Positions 1 to 5,081 of a stretch of 5,124 bases of DNA are shown in pieces. The DNA comes from Candidatus Dadabacteria bacterium (GTDB taxonomy: Bacteria; Desulfobacterota_D; UBA1144; Nemesobacterales; Nemesobacteraceae). The stretch covers positions 1 through 5,124 of the forward strand of contig JAPOSJ010000008.1 in NCBI GenBank assembly GCA_026709745.1. The letters run 5' to 3'. Numbering within the stretch: the first letter of the stretch is position 1; every line of letters begins with the position of its first letter. Made by a program: the position numbers and the translations under genes. The notes under the pieces are model-generated. The model saw only the letters and a list, made by a program, of their open reading frames with translations, did not search any database and had not been told where the DNA came from.

Positions 1-525
1 GGTGACATTGAGGGAGTTGTCTACAACGAGATATTTTACGAAGGTTATGGACCCGGCGGAAGTGCTGTATACGTAAAGACACTTACTGACAATAAAAACA
101 GAACCGTCTCCGACATAAGAAGAATTTTCACGAAACACGGGGGAGGCTTGGGGGAAAACGGCTGTGTCGCGTGGATGTTTGACCTCAAGGGAAGAATTTC
201 GTTTGCCGGAGACTCAGTTGATGAGGATGCTCTTTTCGAACTGGTAATAGACGCAGGAGCCGACGATGTGTGCACCGAGGACAGCGACATCGTTGTTATA
301 ACGCCCACGGACAACTATGAAGCCGTCAAAGGGGCGGTTTCTGATGCCGGAATCCAGTACGAATCGGCCGAGGTCACCATGATACCGCAGACAAACGTCA
401 GAATCGAGGGTCGTGACGCAGAACACATGATAAGAATGATGGAAGCGCTTGAAGACAGTGACGATGTCCAGAATGTGTACGCCAACTTCGATATAGACGA
501 ACAGTTACTCGAGGCAATTGGATAA
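1..525 (+). CDS. yebC: YebC/PmpR (TACO1) family protein, 5' part outside the window
   Basis: The reading frame is open from the first base and ends at TAA 523-525, giving 174 residues of a family usually near 240-250, so roughly the first 70-75 residues are missing. Family hallmarks are visible: FYEGYGPGG at about residues 12-20, TDNKNRT, then FTKHGGGLGENGCVAWMF followed by a Lys-Gly turn. The C-terminal part has the usual alternating alpha/beta pattern (ELVIDAGADDV, ALEDSDDVQNVYANF). Members were first described as DNA-binding transcriptional regulators. More recent work on the family, including mitochondrial TACO1, points to a cytoplasmic translation role at difficult (proline-rich) sequences. 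Which role applies here cannot be read from the sequence. The gene sits directly upstream of ruvC and overlaps it by 8 bases, as in many bacteria. A TTG at 148 is internal to the conserved domain and is not a start. Confidence 0.95.
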   Translation, partial: GDIEGVVYNEIFYEGYGPGGSAVYVKTLTDNKNRTVSDIRRIFTKHGGGLGENGCVAWMFDLKGRISFAGDSVDEDALFELVIDAGADDVCTEDSDIVVITPTDNYEAVKGAVSDAGIQYESAEVTMIPQTNVRIEGRDAEHMIRMMEALEDSDDVQNVYANFDIDEQLLEAIG

Positions 526-1084
526 AAACTCCGACACCAGGGTCATGGGAATCGACCCCGGATCAAGATCCTGCGGCTACGGGATCGTGGATGGCTCAGG
601 TAACCGGCTAAGTTATGTAACAAGTGGAACCATCGCTCCCTCACCCCGAAATTCCGCTTCCGAGAAACTGAACGATATCTATGTAGGTATTCTAAGGGTG
701 ATTGATGATTACGCTCCTTCAGTCGTGTCGGTGGAGGAGATGTTTTTCGCCAAAAATGCAAGAAGCGCGATAAAACTCGGCCAGTCAAGGGGCATAGCGA
801 TCTTGGCGGCGGCGCAGAGAAAAATCCCGGTAAGCGAGTACGCTCCAACCAGGGTAAAGCTTGCCCTGACCGGCAGAGGAAGGGCGGACAAGGAAGAGAT
901 TCAGAAAATGCTTTCCTACATGCTCGGAGTCAGTGAATTTCAAAGCACAGACGAATCCGACGCTCTCGCGATCGCTATCTGCCACTTAAGTCTTTCAAAA
1001 TACGGGCTGGCTGACGGCACACTCAGCGGCCCGGGCAACCGGCGCAGGAAAAAGAGATTCACGGCAAATGATCTATCTTCTTAG
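518..1084 (+). CDS. ruvC: Holliday junction resolvase RuvC
   Basis: Encodes the 188-residue endonuclease that acts as a dimer to cut Holliday junctions symmetrically, finishing recombinational repair with RuvAB. The RNase H-like fold and all four metal-binding acidic residues are recognisable: D13 in GIDPGSR, E73 in SVEEMFFAKN, and D145 and D148 in TDESDALAIA. These match E. coli D7, E66, D138 and D141. The helix ARSAIKLGQSRGIAILAAA is also typical. The TTG at 518 is chosen as start because the only nearby alternative, ATG 545, would leave just one residue before the conserved GIDPG strand. A GAGG at 511-514 sits close upstream. The frame overlaps yebC by 8 bases and ruvA by 17, suggesting coupled translation. 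At 188 residues it is slightly longer than E. coli RuvC (173), with a basic tail around GNRRRKKRF at 173-181. Confidence 0.95.
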   Translation: MDKNSDTRVMGIDPGSRSCGYGIVDGSGNRLSYVTSGTIAPSPRNSASEKLNDIYVGILRVIDDYAPSVVSVEEMFFAKNARSAIKLGQSRGIAILAAAQRKIPVSEYAPTRVKLALTGRGRADKEEIQKMLSYMLGVSEFQSTDESDALAIAICHLSLSKYGLADGTLSGPGNRRRKKRFTANDLSS

Positions 1085-1658
1085 AGGCACTATAGCCTTA
1101 AAGGAAACAGGAACAGTCGTCATTGACGTAAACGGGGTCGGTTACGGCGTTACCATTCCGCTTTCGACCTACTACGATCTGGGAGCCGTGGGGGATGGAA
1201 TCGAACTCAAAATATATACAAGCCAGAGAGAAAACAGCATTGAGCTTTATGGTTTTCTCACGGATGTGGAGAGAAAGCTTTTTGAAAAGCTAATCGGCGT
1301 TTCCGGAATAGGACCGAAAGCGGCCACTAACATGCTCTCGAATATCTCTGTTTCAGAACTCATAAGGTGTATAATAAACGGGAACCTGGCGCAGAGAAAA
1401 ATTCGGGGCATAGGAACAAAAACCGCCACAAAAATAGTAAATGAACTTAAGGACAAACTTGATGATCTCGCCGCGCAGGGAGATGATGAGTCGGCACCAT
1501 CAGGCACCATTTTGGATGACACGATCTCCGCTCTGCTGAATCTGGGCTACACAAGGGGTGAAGTTGAGAGAATAACCCCTGAGATCAAAAAAATAATAGA
1601 GGGTACAGATTCCATAGAGGAAGTGCTCAAAGACTGCCTCAAGGTAATCAGAAACTAG
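1068..1658 (+). CDS. ruvA: Holliday junction branch-migration protein RuvA
   Basis: A 196-residue protein that tetramerises on four-way junctions and loads RuvB. Domain I (about 1-63) is an OB-fold beginning MIYLLRGTIA and containing NGVGYGV. Domain II has two helix-hairpin-helix motifs, GVSGIGPKAA at 77-86 and IRGIGTKTAT at 112-121. An acidic linker (about 131-145) leads to domain III (about 148-196), the small RuvB-contacting bundle with ALLNLGY. Two acidic residues form the junction-opening pin in E. coli (E55, D56). Here the aligned RENSIELYGF segment gives E55 but N56, so one charge is absent. ATG 1068 lies inside the end of ruvC (17-base overlap) with only a weak purine-rich ribosome site, so translation probably depends on ruvC. 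Isoleucine is ATA in 12 of 24 codons, a useful contrast with the lipoprotein gene downstream. Confidence 0.96.
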   Translation: MIYLLRGTIALKETGTVVIDVNGVGYGVTIPLSTYYDLGAVGDGIELKIYTSQRENSIELYGFLTDVERKLFEKLIGVSGIGPKAATNMLSNISVSELIRCIINGNLAQRKIRGIGTKTATKIVNELKDKLDDLAAQGDDESAPSGTILDDTISALLNLGYTRGEVERITPEIKKIIEGTDSIEEVLKDCLKVIRN

Positions 1659-2684
1659 ATGTCGCAGAACACACGAAAAACCGTTTCGCCGGAATCTACG
1701 GAAACAGATGAGCTTACAGAGGTAAACTTACGTCCGGCCTTTCTCCAGGGCTTCATAGGGCAGCCAAGCGTTAAGGAGCAGGTCGACATATTCATCGGCG
1801 CAACCAAAGCAAGAGGCGAGGCCCTTGACCACGTACTTCTCTCCGGTCCACCGGGACTTGGAAAAACCACATTAGCACACATATTCGCAAATGAACTGGG
1901 AGTGGGACTTCAACTTACCTCCGGACCTGTTCTTGAGAGAACCGGGGATCTTGCTTCCATGCTTACAAACTTAGGTGATAAAGATGTTCTTTTCATTGAT
2001 GAAATACACAGGATAAACAGGGTCGTTGAAGAATATCTCTATTCAGCAATGGAAGATTTCACCATTGACCTCATGATAGGAGAAGGTCCGACCGCAAGAT
2101 CCGTGAAAATAAATCTGGACAGGTTCACTCTCATAGGAGCAACTACCAGAACTGGTCTGCTCACCTCCCCGTTTCGCTCCCGCTTCGGGGTTGAGCTAAG
2201 ACTTGAGTATTACGACACTGAGGAACTCTCGAGAATAGTGAAAAGGTCCTCTAGGATACTGGGAGTGGAGATAACGGATGAAGGGGCCCGAGAGATGACC
2301 TCAAGAGCGCGGGGGACTCCCAGGATAGCCAACAGGCTTTTAAAGAGAGTAAGGGACTACGCACAGATGAAATCGGACGGACGGATAACTGAAACCGTTG
2401 TCAGCGATGCGCTTTCAATGCTTGAGATCGACTCAATGGGCCTTGACAACCTTGACAGGGCCATACTCACAGCCATAATCGAGAAATTCGGAGGCGGACC
2501 GGTTGGAATAGACACGATTTCGGCTGCAGTAAGCGAGGACAAAGACACAATAGAAAACGTCTACGAACCTTTCCTTATAAGAGAAGGACTCATTGAGAAA
2601 ACCCCGAGGGGAAGAAGAGCAACGAAACTTGCCTACGGACACCTTGGTATAAAACCAACCGAAGGACAGCCGAAACTTCTCTGA
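1659..2684 (+). CDS. ruvB: Holliday junction DNA helicase (branch-migration motor) RuvB
   Basis: A 341-residue AAA+ ATPase that forms hexameric rings on either side of RuvA and pumps DNA through the junction. After a variable N-terminus the conserved body starts at LRPAFLQGFIGQ (24-35). Visible motifs are Walker A GPPGLGKT at 63-70, Walker B LFIDEIH at 111-117, sensor 1 in GATTRTG at 160-166, the arginine finger R175 in SPFRSRFG (E. coli R174 by alignment), and the sensor 2 region GTPRIANRLL at 219-228. The C-terminal winged helix includes FGGGPVGIDTIS and ends near TPRGRRATKLAYGHLG. Length and motifs are complete (E. coli has 336 residues). The start ATG directly follows the ruvA stop with no spacer, and the nearest Shine-Dalgarno-like AAGG is 14 bases upstream. 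Coupling to ruvA is therefore likely. It is the last gene of the operon; the next gene is convergent. Confidence 0.97.
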   Translation: MSQNTRKTVSPESTETDELTEVNLRPAFLQGFIGQPSVKEQVDIFIGATKARGEALDHVLLSGPPGLGKTTLAHIFANELGVGLQLTSGPVLERTGDLASMLTNLGDKDVLFIDEIHRINRVVEEYLYSAMEDFTIDLMIGEGPTARSVKINLDRFTLIGATTRTGLLTSPFRSRFGVELRLEYYDTEELSRIVKRSSRILGVEITDEGAREMTSRARGTPRIANRLLKRVRDYAQMKSDGRITETVVSDALSMLEIDSMGLDNLDRAILTAIIEKFGGGPVGIDTISAAVSEDKDTIENVYEPFLIREGLIEKTPRGRRATKLAYGHLGIKPTEGQPKLL

Positions 2685-2689
2685 TCCAC

Positions 2690-2720
2690 AAAAAAGCCCG
2701 AAGACCTTCAGTCAAGCGGG
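2690..2720 (-). terminator. Probable intrinsic terminator of the minus-strand secreted-protein gene
   Basis: Read on the minus strand, CCCG (2720-2717) pairs with CGGG (2700-2697), with an inner GAC/GTC pairing (2713-2711 with 2705-2703) around a 5-base loop. A C and six T follow (2695-2690). The hairpin overlaps the stop codon of the minus-strand gene, so the 5' arm is coding. The stem is short and has an asymmetric internal loop, so its strength is uncertain. On the plus strand it is followed only by ATTT, so it would be a poor terminator for ruvB. Confidence 0.5.
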
Positions 2721-3154
2721 ATTTCCCTTATAAACTCATCCCAGTGGTTACCGGAAATTGAGTCTATTATCTTCCTCGGCTCTTTGTAGCTACCCTCTCC
2801 GGGAAACAGTTTTCTGTATACCGTATCCCTTATCCGAAGCCACTCGTCTATAGCAGCGTAGTTTTTGAACTTGACCACGGTCTTGTAGGTCCAAAGTGGC
2901 TTTACTGTGTGTATTCTCTGCGAATACATCCTGTAATCGTCAACCGTGATACCCAGTTTCTTCATTTCCTGCCAGAAGGGAAAAAGACGCGTTCTGTACA
3001 CCCTTAGGAACTCCTCACGGTTCTCAGGTGCCACGGTGTAGAAGCTTTCTTCTATCACAATCGTGTATCTGTTCTCCTCCGCGTTTACAGCTGGGGGAAG
3101 CTGTAGGAACAAAATCAGGATAAAAACGGTCGGAAACCAATATTTTTTCGACAT
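2708..3154 (-). CDS. Small exported protein of unknown function
   Basis: Encodes 148 residues and I do not recognise a characterised family. The N-terminus is a clear Sec signal peptide: MSKK, a hydrophobic core (WFPTVFILILFLQL), then PPAVNA with likely cleavage after A25. This leaves a mature protein of about 123 residues, periplasmic or secreted. The mature part is rich in aromatic and charged residues, has no cysteine, and alternates strands and helices (YTIVIEESFYTV, then a helix through REEFLRVYRTRLFPFWQEMKKLG, then WTYKTVVKFKNYAAIDEWLRIRD). That pattern is loosely reminiscent of ferredoxin-like dimeric alpha/beta-barrel proteins such as NIPSNAP or monooxygenase-like domains; this is inference only. 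ATG 3154-3152 is chosen because it starts the signal peptide and has a well-spaced ribosome site. The frame stays open upstream to 3274, but that extension would bury the signal peptide. It is convergent to ruvB and divergent from the RTX lipoprotein. Confidence 0.8.
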   Translation of the reverse strand: MSKKYWFPTVFILILFLQLPPAVNAEENRYTIVIEESFYTVAPENREEFLRVYRTRLFPFWQEMKKLGITVDDYRMYSQRIHTVKPLWTYKTVVKFKNYAAIDEWLRIRDTVYRKLFPGEGSYKEPRKIIDSISGNHWDEFIREIPLD

Positions 3155-3161
3155 AAAATCT

Positions 3162-3168
3162 CTCCCTC
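3162..3168 (-). promoter_or_regulatory. Ribosome binding site of the secreted-protein gene
   Basis: The minus strand reads GAGGGAG here, seven bases before the ATG at 3154-3152. This purine-rich match to the anti-Shine-Dalgarno sequence decides the start at the signal-peptide methionine rather than at the in-frame upstream ATG near 3274. Confidence 0.65.
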
Positions 3169-3249
3169 TTAAGAATTCAAACCCATCTCTCAACAGTAAA
3201 AAGGTAACGGCATCCACCTTTCTGCGCAACGCTTTTTTCCAGGATGTTG

Positions 3250-3281
3250 TTGCTAAAGAGTTGTTCCTCAGCATTTAGCAA
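3250..3281. repeat. Perfect 8-bp inverted repeat, possible operator or hairpin
   Basis: TTGCTAAA at 3250-3257 is the exact reverse complement of TTTAGCAA at 3274-3281, separated by 16 bases. Within the spacer GAG (3258-3260) can pair with CTC (3267-3269), extending an RNA hairpin through a four-base bulge. No T run follows on either strand, so it is not an intrinsic terminator. It lies about 96 bases upstream of the minus-strand start codon, in the right region to be an operator or part of that gene's leader. Confidence 0.4.
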
Positions 3282-3321
3282 TGCAATTACGGCAATCAGT
3301 AACGCCCACAACTTTCAATCA

Positions 3322-3373
3322 TTTTAATGTTCCTTAAATGAAATTATAGAAACAAAACTGGCTTTTTATATAT
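3322..3373 (+). promoter_or_regulatory. AT-rich possible promoter zone for the leader RNA and lipoprotein gene
   Basis: TATAGA at 3345-3350 has four of six matches to a -10 box and lies 17 bases after the weak -35-like TTTTAA at 3322-3327. A second -10-like TATATA lies at 3367-3372 without a matching -35. Either would start a transcript running through the structured element at 3427-3523. The matches are weak and AT-rich sequence yields such hits by chance. Confidence 0.2.
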
Positions 3374-3426
3374 GAGTGCTTTTGGAAGACAGGAGTTAAT
3401 AGAGGAAAAGAAAAGACAAACAACTT

Positions 3427-3523
3427 AAAGAGGGGGGCGGTTTCCTTCCGCTTCACTTTACTTCTCTCACGGAAGTAAAACTTAACAACCATCATCGAGC
3501 TGATTGTCCCGCCCCTCTTTTTT
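3427..3523 (+). ncRNA. Structured leader RNA or small RNA ending in a terminator-like helix
   Basis: AAAGAGGGG (3427-3435) pairs perfectly with CCCCTCTTT (3512-3520). After a GG bulge (3436-3437) the helix continues with CGG (3438-3440) against CCG (3509-3511). This 12-bp GC-rich closing helix runs directly into a U tract at 3518-3523. Inside it two hairpins compete for the same bases: CTTCCG (3445-3450) with CGGAAG (3470-3475), and TTTACTTC (3457-3464) with GAAGTAAA (3472-3479), the latter eight perfect pairs around seven bases. A third option, GCGG (3437-3440) with CCGC (3448-3451), would break the top of the closing helix and the first hairpin. This looks like either a free small RNA of about 100 bases or an attenuating leader 70 bases before the lipoprotein start. 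I do not recognise a known RNA family. The large enclosed loop is unlike a standard terminator. Confidence 0.45.
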
Positions 3524-3553
3524 GTTTTTTTACTTTTTAGTTTTTTTTACTTT
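3518..3553 (+). repeat. T-rich tract with a 12-base direct repeat
   Basis: Twenty-nine of 36 bases are T, broken only by G, AC, AG and AC. The 12-mer TTTTTTTACTTT occurs at 3525-3536 and again at 3542-3553, a 17-base period. The first T run serves as the tail of the preceding helix. The rest goes far beyond what a terminator needs and lies just upstream of the lipoprotein ribosome site, so it may act as an unstructured U-rich 5' leader or protein-binding site. Confidence 0.6.
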
Positions 3554-3576
3554 GGAAATTTAAATCTAACTATCCG

Positions 3577-3584
3577 AAAGGAGG
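3577..3584 (+). promoter_or_regulatory. Strong ribosome binding site of the RTX lipoprotein gene
   Basis: AAAGGAGG is a near-perfect anti-Shine-Dalgarno match, nine bases before the ATG at 3594 and separated from it by an A/T-only spacer. It is much stronger than any ribosome site in the ruv operon and suggests high translation when the leader permits. Confidence 0.85.
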
Positions 3585-3593
3585 ATATATATT

Positions 3594-5048
3594 ATGAGAT
3601 TACGTAATCTTTTTATGATCCTGCTGTTGTGCATGACAGTGGGATTGTTTGCTGTCTCCTGCTCTGATGGAGACACCGGTCCTCAAGGACCTCCGGGAGA
3701 AACAGGACCTCCGGGACCTGCTGGTACACCGGCACCGACACCTGATCCAGAGGATGATGGTGACGATGACGATATGAGTGAAGCCGATTGCATCTCTCAT
3801 AAGTTCGGCCCAAATGACGTTGAAAAGTTTACAGGGGGCGACGGTGATGAAGTGATCTGTGGAAACAAAAGAAGCAACGTAATTGAGGGTATGGGCGGAG
3901 ATGATACCATCAGTGGTGCAGGTGGCAATGATACGCTTGAGGGTGGACCAGGTGATGATGAACTTCATGGTGGGGAAGGTGATGACACACTTAAGGGTGA
4001 AGCTGGTGATGACACACTTAAGGGTGAAGCTGGCAAGGATACGCTTTATGGTGGAGATGGCAAGGATACGCTTTATGGTGGGGAAGGTGATGACATGATT
4101 AAAGAAGAAGATACAGATACCGATGTTATCGACGGTGGAGTCGGTACGGATACTCTTGACTATTCCGCCCTTACTCTAGCCAATCTAAGAGATGCAGTAA
4201 CGCCGGCGATTGCAACCGATGATGATGTCTATTTGCATGTTAGTCTCACTGAAGGCGAGTCAGCAATTTGGGAGAATGAAGGCAGTCCAGAGGAGCCTGA
4301 TTTTTCAGCACGAAAGATTTTAGACATTATTGAAAAAGAAATTGAAAACGTAATCGGTTCGACGGCGAGAAACCACTTGGTGGGTGATGATAAGGATAAC
4401 GTCCTTACTATCACTGGTACGATACTAAATGGTAATAAAATTAAAGGCATGGGCGGACATGATACCATTGATGCTGGATGGACGACGGATACTCCAGGCG
4501 CTAACGATTTAGTGGATGGCGGAGCAGGAAACGACACCTTAGTGGTTGGAGCAGGAGGTTTTACCTTACCTGCTGCACCAGCTGGTGCAGATGCTTCTAG
4601 TGGAATCAGGGGAATTGAAAATCTTGCTGTACGAGCTGATGTTACCGGTGGGGTTACTTTGACAGGAGATGCACAAGCAAATACCCTGACAGGTGGCGGC
4701 GGAGAGGATACGATTAACGGCGGAGCAGGTAACGATACGATTAATGGAGGCAAAGGCGAAGATACGACTCTTAATGGTCAGGCCGGAAACGATATTTATG
4801 TTATCGGCTACCAAGAAGGTAGAGATACGATTACCCTCAACTATAACGTTAATGAAAAGGACATGGTTCATCTGAAAGGATTTCCCAAAGATCAAAGAAG
4901 CCACTCAAAAATAGACGAAGTAGCCGACGCTGCGGCACAGATTGCTGTGAACGGAGCACCTGTGTTAACTCTTGCGACAGGGGATGGGAACGCAAGTCGG
5001 ACTGATGTTCTTACGCACAAGGCAAGCATATTTAAGTTTGTAGATTAA
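3594..5048 (+). CDS. Lipoprotein with collagen-like segment and RTX-type calcium-binding repeats
   Basis: A 484-residue protein, probably surface-anchored; its role is unknown. A lipoprotein signal peptide (MRLRNLFMILLLCMTVGLFAVSC) puts the lipidated Cys at 23, with Ser at +2, which under the enterobacterial Lol rule favours the outer membrane. The mature end has seven Gly-X-Y triplets (26-46, including GPPGETGPPGPAG), a Pro/Thr stretch and an acidic linker (51-60, DPEDDGDDDD). RTX nonapeptides of the GGxGxDxUx type follow: eight in perfect phase at 99-170, two degenerate copies before them (81-98), isolated copies at 285-293 and 309-317, and a third block at 367-405. Such repeats fold into calcium-bound beta-rolls. 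C66 and C89 could form a disulfide. No enzymatic domain is recognisable. Most RTX proteins lack an N-terminal signal and leave by type I secretion, so the lipobox is unusual. Isoleucine is ATA in only 3 of 28 codons, unlike ruvA. It is a single-gene unit with its own ribosome site and terminator. Confidence 0.9.
   Translation: MRLRNLFMILLLCMTVGLFAVSCSDGDTGPQGPPGETGPPGPAGTPAPTPDPEDDGDDDDMSEADCISHKFGPNDVEKFTGGDGDEVICGNKRSNVIEGMGGDDTISGAGGNDTLEGGPGDDELHGGEGDDTLKGEAGDDTLKGEAGKDTLYGGDGKDTLYGGEGDDMIKEEDTDTDVIDGGVGTDTLDYSALTLANLRDAVTPAIATDDDVYLHVSLTEGESAIWENEGSPEEPDFSARKILDIIEKEIENVIGSTARNHLVGDDKDNVLTITGTILNGNKIKGMGGHDTIDAGWTTDTPGANDLVDGGAGNDTLVVGAGGFTLPAAPAGADASSGIRGIENLAVRADVTGGVTLTGDAQANTLTGGGGEDTINGGAGNDTINGGKGEDTTLNGQAGNDIYVIGYQEGRDTITLNYNVNEKDMVHLKGFPKDQRSHSKIDEVADAAAQIAVNGAPVLTLATGDGNASRTDVLTHKASIFKFVD
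3686..3716 (+). repeat. 13-base direct repeat in the collagen-like coding segment
   Basis: AGGACCTCCGGGA occurs at 3686-3698 and again at 3704-3716. The 18-base period equals two Gly-X-Y triplets. It encodes the two GPPG motifs and is a likely site of slippage that changes the number of triplets. Confidence 0.75.
3888..4103 (+). repeat. 27-base tandem array encoding eight RTX nonapeptides
   Basis: Eight in-phase 27-base units encode residues 99-170. The units at 3978-4004 and 4005-4031 are identical at every base. The units at 4032-4058 and 4059-4085 differ at two of 27. The outer units match at protein level but diverge in DNA. The array therefore contains at least one very recent duplication nested in older ones. 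Confidence 0.9.
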
Positions 5049-5059
5049 AACTAAATTTC

Positions 5060-5079
5060 GGCAACCCTAAAAAGTTGTC
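5060..5079 (+). other. Small hairpin between the lipoprotein stop and the terminator
   Basis: GGCAAC (5060-5065) can pair with GTTGTC (5074-5079) using one G-U pair, around an eight-base loop CCTAAAAA. It lies 11 bases after the stop codon and ends two bases before the terminator stem. It may stabilise the mRNA 3' end, but it could be chance. Confidence 0.35.
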
Positions 5080-5081
5080 AT

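Larger units (their letters stand above)
3155..3593. other. 439-base intergenic region between divergent genes
   Basis: No convincing protein gene lies here on either strand. From left to right it holds: the minus-strand gene's ribosome site; a 6-bp inverted repeat AAAGGT/ACCTTT (3200-3205, 3216-3221) of doubtful meaning; a perfect 8-bp inverted repeat at 3250-3281; an AT-rich zone at about 3320-3375 that could carry a promoter; a purine-rich segment at about 3400-3420; a folded RNA-like element at 3427-3523; a T-rich tract to 3553; and a strong ribosome site at 3577-3584. The two divergent promoters must lie here, but no good pair of -35 and -10 boxes is obvious. Confidence 0.8.

Noticed and set aside
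2685..2720. The convergent hairpin as a bidirectional terminator also ending the ruv operon.
   Set aside because: On the plus strand the stem is followed only by ATTTCCC, without a T run. The case for ruvB is weak, so only the minus-strand call is kept.
3224..3238. GCG-CAA-CGC followed by six T, resembling a tiny terminator on the plus strand.
   Set aside because: A three-pair stem with a three-base loop is too weak, and no plus-strand transcript is expected to end there.
3155..3274. In-frame 40-residue upstream extension of the minus-strand secreted protein, starting at an ATG near 3274.
   Set aside because: It would place the signal peptide inside the protein, has no evident ribosome site, and looks like non-coding sequence in translation. 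ATG 3154 has both the ribosome site and the signal peptide.
3372..3428. An 18-codon reading frame (MSAFGRQELIEEKKRQTT) ending at the start of the folded RNA, a possible leader peptide.
   Set aside because: No Shine-Dalgarno sequence precedes its ATG, and it has no run of a single amino acid typical of attenuation peptides. Short frames like this arise easily by chance.
3427..3523. Folded element considered as signal-recognition-particle RNA, tmRNA or tRNA.
   Set aside because: None of their conserved features is present: no GGAAGGAAGCAGCC-type loop, no T-loop sequence GGTTCGAATCC and no CCA end.
3834..4103. Repeat array considered as a CRISPR array.
   Set aside because: The 27-base units are contiguous without spacers and encode in-frame RTX nonapeptides, so they are a coding tandem repeat.
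4229..4753. Long minus-strand open frame opposite the lipoprotein gene, rich in Pro, Ser and Val.
   Set aside because: It mirrors the Gly/Asp-rich RTX coding on the other strand, has no ribosome site, and its composition is an artefact of the repeats.
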